64,000 nucleotides of DNA from Halorussus amylolyticus (GTDB lineage: Archaea > Halobacteriota > Halobacteria > Halobacteriales > Haladaptataceae), in contig NZ_RXOB02000032.1 of assembly GCF_004143485.2 (NCBI RefSeq), positions 114,281 through 178,280 on the forward strand, in the 5' to 3' direction. The notes under the pieces were generated by a model, which did not search any database, had not been told where the DNA came from, and worked only from the letters and a program-made list of their open reading frames with translations. A program made the position numbers and the translations under genes. The first letter of the stretch is position 1; each line of letters begins with the position of its first letter. This document shows positions 62,907-64,000 of this stretch, piece after piece.

Positions 62907-63845
62907 CATCCTCCCCGCCCTAAAGGGCGAGGATTCCCGAGCGTTGGGATATTAAGGTTTGCAACCCGCCTGTTCGCCCGGTGCGAAACGCCCCGAGGTT
63001 TGGTTGAACAGGTAGGCTACTGGTCGTGCCAAACGACCGTTACTTATATCCCCCGTAGGAGGATTCTGAGTTATCTTTCTCCGAATGTTCACCGCACCAT
63101 TCACGTCCGCGTTCATCGTCGCACCGCACGACTCGCAGACGTACAACCCGCGCTCCACGCGGTTCGCGTCACGCTTCCGACCACAGCACGAACACGTCTT
63201 GCTCGTGTCGCGCTCGCTCGTGCGGTTAACGAGAATACCGTGTTCCTCCGCCTTGTATTCGAGCAACGTGGTGAATCGGTCAAACTCCCATCCGTGGAGT
63301 TTCTTGTTGCCACGCCCACCCCAATTTCGAGACTCGCCGTTTTCGTCCTCTCGAATCTTGCTCAAGTCGCCGATGGCGATGCGACCGACCTTGTGGGCGA
63401 TGCACTGCTCAACGATGTGTTTGGCGAGCGCGTGCAGGAAGTGGTCTTTCCGTCGAGACAACTTCTGTCGAGAGCGTAGCGCACGCTTCGACGGCCCGTT
63501 CTCGCCTTCCGTCTTGTACTCGTCTCGCGTGAGGTAGTGCTTGTCTTGCTTCAGTACGTTCCCCGGATACAACTCAGCGTCACCATCATCGTAAGCGATG
63601 GCGAGGTAGTTGCTGATGCCGAGGTCAATTCCAGCGGTGTTGTCACCGGGAGCGTCCTCGACGGGAATATCGACCTTACAGACGAGATGGAGTTCCCAAC
63701 GGTCGCCGTTCCACACGGCTCTGACCTGTTGGATGTTTTTCACGGCCACATCCGGTCGCGTCTCGTATTCTACGAGAATGAAGTCTGAACGGTGTTGTTT
63801 GAGGTTGAAGCCTTTGATAAATTCTCCGCTTTTCAGCTGGCCCAT
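62905..63845 (-). mobile_element. IS200/IS605 (IS1341-type) element, left end missing
   Basis: The right end lies at ~62905 on the minus strand: TGACATCC, then the stem CGCCCT (62916-62921) / AGGGCG (62924-62929). There is no tnpA, and the left end and the first part of tnpB are absent: the element stops at the origin-box array at 63845. It lies exactly between the initiator gene and its downstream boxes. Confidence 0.75.
62952..63845 (-). CDS. tnpB: TnpB-like RNA-guided nuclease, N-terminally truncated
   Basis: 297 residues are left of a protein normally ~400 long; the N-terminal wedge/REC part is lost at the origin array. RuvC parts are visible: Asp in NTAGIDLGISNYLAIA, the middle motif IAIGDLSKIREDENGESRNW (where the classic Glu position reads Gly, as I believe is common in haloarchaeal relatives), the zinc finger CSCCGRKRDANRV-YVCESCG and the last Asp in ATMNADVNGAVNI. 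TnpB cuts DNA guided by an RNA made from the element's right end; this truncated form is probably inactive, though a start at 63845 exists. Its guide region would match the 3' end of orc1/cdc6. Confidence 0.85.
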   Translation of the reverse strand: MGQLKSGEFIKGFNLKQHRSDFILVEYETRPDVAVKNIQQVRAVWNGDRWELHLVCKVDIPVEDAPGDNTAGIDLGISNYLAIAYDDGDAELYPGNVLKQDKHYLTRDEYKTEGENGPSKRALRSRQKLSRRKDHFLHALAKHIVEQCIAHKVGRIAIGDLSKIREDENGESRNWGGRGNKKLHGWEFDRFTTLLEYKAEEHGILVNRTSERDTSKTCSCCGRKRDANRVERGLYVCESCGATMNADVNGAVNIRRKITQNPPTGDISNGRLARPVAYLFNQTSGRFAPGEQAGCKP

Positions 63846-64000
63846 ACGACGGAAACCCGGGGTGAGGGGGAAGGAAACGTCGGAAACATGGGGCCAAGAT
63901 TACGACGGAAACAAGGGGTGGGATGGAGATGACGGGACGGAAACAAAGGGTACGACGGAAACGATGGAGACGACGATGACGGTGGAGACGACGGAAACGA
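63845..64000 (+). repeat. Array of origin recognition boxes
   Basis: At least six near-direct repeats of TACGACGGAAACNNGGGGTG occur: 63845 (TACGACGGAAACCCGGGGTG), 63878 (ACGTCGGAAACATGGGG), 63901 (TACGACGGAAACAAGGGGTG), ~63935 (GGGACGGAAACAAAGGG), 63951 (TACGACGGAAACGATGG) and 63987 at the window edge. They share the core CGGAAAC with the boxes before orc1/cdc6, in the same orientation. The array continues beyond the window. Confidence 0.8.

Noticed and set aside
63845..64000. CRISPR array
   Set aside because: Repeats are ~20 bases with short uneven spacing, share the CGGAAAC core with boxes before orc1/cdc6, and no cas genes are present.

Overview
The window is haloarchaeal. Its proteins are very acidic, several export signals are Tat-type, promoters sit close to the start codons, and it carries ISH3- and IS5-type insertion sequences, HTH-10 regulators, a HalOD1 protein and an Orc1/Cdc6 initiator flanked by origin boxes. 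The density of IS relics, broken genes and an initiator with its own repeat arrays suggest a megaplasmid or an accessory, plasmid-derived part of a genome. I saw no rRNA, tRNA or CRISPR array.

Layout. 0-6.2 kb: the 3' part of a large Ca-repeat protein whose last ~130 residues look like an RNase-type toxin tip, followed at once by a small immunity-like gene, a second unrelated immunity-like gene and a frameshifted paralogue of the first. This has the architecture of a polymorphic toxin with an immunity array and is the most interesting system here. 6.2-11.4 kb: a divergent PCNA-like clamp, a beta-propeller protein with a degenerate peptidase-like C-terminus, a SWIM zinc-finger gene with a premature stop, and small plasmid genes. 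11.8-14.7 kb: regulators (a DUF7344-like winged helix, two divergent HTH-10 proteins, HalOD1). 14.8-17.9 kb: a membrane-protein cassette and a decayed second copy of it. 18.1-23.2 kb: a segment that looks GC-richer, with a carotenoid oxygenase, an exported alpha/beta hydrolase and a truncated enoyl reductase. 23.2-33.2 kb: mostly IS elements and wreckage (beheaded Fic/Doc toxin, broken lipoprotein operon, solo IS200/IS605-type right ends, ISH3), plus an exported beta-sandwich protein and a CPBP protease.

33.3-46.2 kb: a metal and stress block with a metzincin lipoprotein, a CopB-type P-ATPase, a HemG-like flavodoxin, a four-CBS protein, an AI-2E transporter, a YHS-domain permease and a UspA. 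46.5-48 kb: a broken AAA ATPase/DUF234 gene with a clear palindromic operator. 48-60.8 kb: a well-kept cluster for K+ and amino-acid transport: a DHH phosphoesterase, three APC permeases (two fused to Usp domains), Usp proteins, TrkH, TrkA and an Lrp regulator with a TrkA-C (RCK_C) domain. The shared RCK_C and Usp modules suggest one small-ligand or osmotic control circuit.

60.8-64 kb: a replication origin. An AT-rich stretch with a palindrome and origin boxes precedes orc1/cdc6; a 5'-truncated tnpB lies just after it; and a dense array of the same origin boxes follows, running off the window end.
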